A DNA stretch of 24,781 nt, taken from assembly GCA_035620975.1 (NCBI GenBank), contig DASPFV010000227.1, positions 1 to 24,781 of the forward strand, in the 5' to 3' direction. The first letter of the stretch is position 1, and each line of letters opens with the position of its first letter. The stretch is from DASPFV01 sp035620975. Lineage in GTDB: Bacteria; Acidobacteriota; Vicinamibacteria; Vicinamibacterales; 2-12-FULL-66-21. Below, one piece after another: positions 23,973-24,781 of this stretch. The notes beneath the pieces are model-generated. The model ran no database searches. It was not told the origin of the DNA and worked only from the letters and a program-made list of their open reading frames with translations. Both the position numbers and the translations under genes were made by a program.

Positions 23973-24780
23973 ATGGCCCGGTGCCGGCGGCCGACGTCAC
24001 GGTCCCCTCGATGGCGTCGCCCGAGACCCGGCCTTCGTACGTGCGATCAGCCGCGCTGAAGCTGATCCGATCGCCGGCGAGCTTCCCGTTCTGGATGGGG
24101 ATCGCCCGCTCTCCCGCGGTGAGCGTTCCCGACAGGCGCTGGAAGGTCTGCTCGAGCGTCAGCGATCCGCTCCCGAGGCGCCAGGTCCCGGCGACGCGCG
24201 CCGGCACGAGGTAGAGTTTCGCCTCGCACCAGGCGTCGCATCCCGTCTCGAGGTGCTCGACCGCGTCGGGCTCCCAGTCCGGAATGCCGAACGTGTTGAC
24301 GACGATCCGGGTGCCGGGCGGCAGGGCCAGGAACTTCGGCAGGAGCTTCGCGAAGTGCTCCGGGAGCAGGAACAGCGCCAGAACGGTGGCCTTCGAGATG
24401 TCGGCGGCGAACATGTCCCCCTGAACGAAGGCCGCGCGCTGCGCGACACCCTCGGCGGCCGCGGTACGTTTCGAGACCGCCACCAGGTTTTCGTCGTACT
24501 CGACGCCCAGCGCGCGGGCGCCGCGCTTCGCCGCGGCAATGATCATGCGGCCGTCGCCGGACCCGAGGTCCATCACGAAATCCCTGGGCGTCACGCGGGC
24601 GAGATCCAGCATTTTCTCGACCATCGCTTCGGAGGTCGGGACCCAGACCGCGTCCTTCCCGGGCTGGCCCACGGTCGGCTTGTACGGCTCCGCCTGCGTC
24701 TGCGCGGCGGCGGATCCGCCGGGCGCAAATACCGACATGGCAAGCAGGCTCGAGATGATGGCAGTTCGACAGCGGAACAT
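23953..24780 (-). CDS. Class I SAM-dependent methyltransferase with signal peptide and C-terminal beta domain
   Basis: 275 aa. Residues 1-27 form a signal peptide (basic start MFRCR, hydrophobic core, AAAQ cleavage). A PYKPTVGQPGKDAVWVPTS linker leads to the methyltransferase domain. The SAM motif is DLGSGDGR at 71-78, the acidic second-strand motif GVEYDE is near 92-97, and motif IV-like ALFLLPEHF is near 137-145. This pattern resembles the FAM173/ATPSCKMT lysine methyltransferase group. Residues about 200-275 look like a small beta-sheet domain (GTWRLGSGSLTLEQ to GTVTSAAGTGPF) common in exported acidobacterial proteins. Export of a SAM-using enzyme is unusual because SAM is cytoplasmic. The ATG at 24780 is next to the window edge, so a longer upstream start cannot be fully excluded. 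Confidence 0.82.
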   Translation of the reverse strand: MFRCRTAIISSLLAMSVFAPGGSAAAQTQAEPYKPTVGQPGKDAVWVPTSEAMVEKMLDLARVTPRDFVMDLGSGDGRMIIAAAKRGARALGVEYDENLVAVSKRTAAAEGVAQRAAFVQGDMFAADISKATVLALFLLPEHFAKLLPKFLALPPGTRIVVNTFGIPDWEPDAVEHLETGCDAWCEAKLYLVPARVAGTWRLGSGSLTLEQTFQRLSGTLTAGERAIPIQNGKLAGDRISFSAADRTYEGRVSGDAIEGTVTSAAGTGPFRARRN

Positions 24781-24781
24781 G

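Overview
The window is high-GC DNA with densely packed genes on both strands and no tRNA, rRNA or CRISPR array. The best fit is a soil-type Acidobacteriota, probably class Vicinamibacteria. The reasons are an ADOP-type (acidobacterial duplicated orphan) FtsX/MacB permease with no ATPase beside it, a PVC-style dehydrogenase with HEAT repeats, a cytochrome-PQQ dehydrogenase, many exported enzymes, and short dispersed intergenic repeats. This assignment is inferred from gene content, not from a marker gene.

Layout. 1-2800: 3' part of a secreted cupredoxin/PVC dehydrogenase/HEAT protein that begins before the window. 2861-4429 (-): exported class C beta-lactamase-type serine hydrolase. 4578-5921 (+): secreted FG-GAP beta-propeller with seven calcium loops. 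5915-6970 (-): lipoprotein with two CHK/AHxAHGD modules around a DUF11-like domain. 7135-8163 (-): M29/NicX-type aminopeptidase. 8202-11621 (+): a probable operon of an OPT-family transporter, a PqiA-like membrane protein and an exported SGNH esterase. 11591-12439 (-): exported ChbG/HpnK-type deacetylase. 12666-15203 (+): ADOP permease. 15344-19097 (-): PQQ dehydrogenase, ATP-dependent DNA ligase and LigD-type polymerase domain; the last two form a split LigD pair. 19214-22057 (+): two Tat-signal enolase-superfamily dehydratases. 22256-22888 (+): outer-membrane beta-barrel. 23121-23972 (+): alpha/beta hydrolase. 23953-24780 (-): methyltransferase with a signal peptide.

How they may work together. 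Most products are predicted to be exported and to act on carbohydrates, peptides or redox substrates. The most coherent group is 17139-22057. A periplasmic cytochrome-PQQ dehydrogenase is divergent from a DgoD-like and a ManD-like sugar-acid dehydratase, both with twin-arginine signals. This suggests extracytoplasmic oxidation of a sugar to an aldonate, then dehydration to a 2-keto-3-deoxy acid. The control region between them holds an inverted repeat and a -10-like box.

Non-coding structure is the other notable feature. There are two arrays of one 7-bp repeat in opposite orientations, a CACGGA-type repeat at two loci (one a 25-bp tandem), a GC-rich intergenic element bounded by 12-bp direct repeats, and a strong hairpin inside a convergent gene overlap. 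Three convergent gene pairs overlap at their 3' ends. I see no convincing new defence or mobile system; the strongest leads are the candidate periplasmic sugar-acid pathway, the exported methyltransferase and the repeats.
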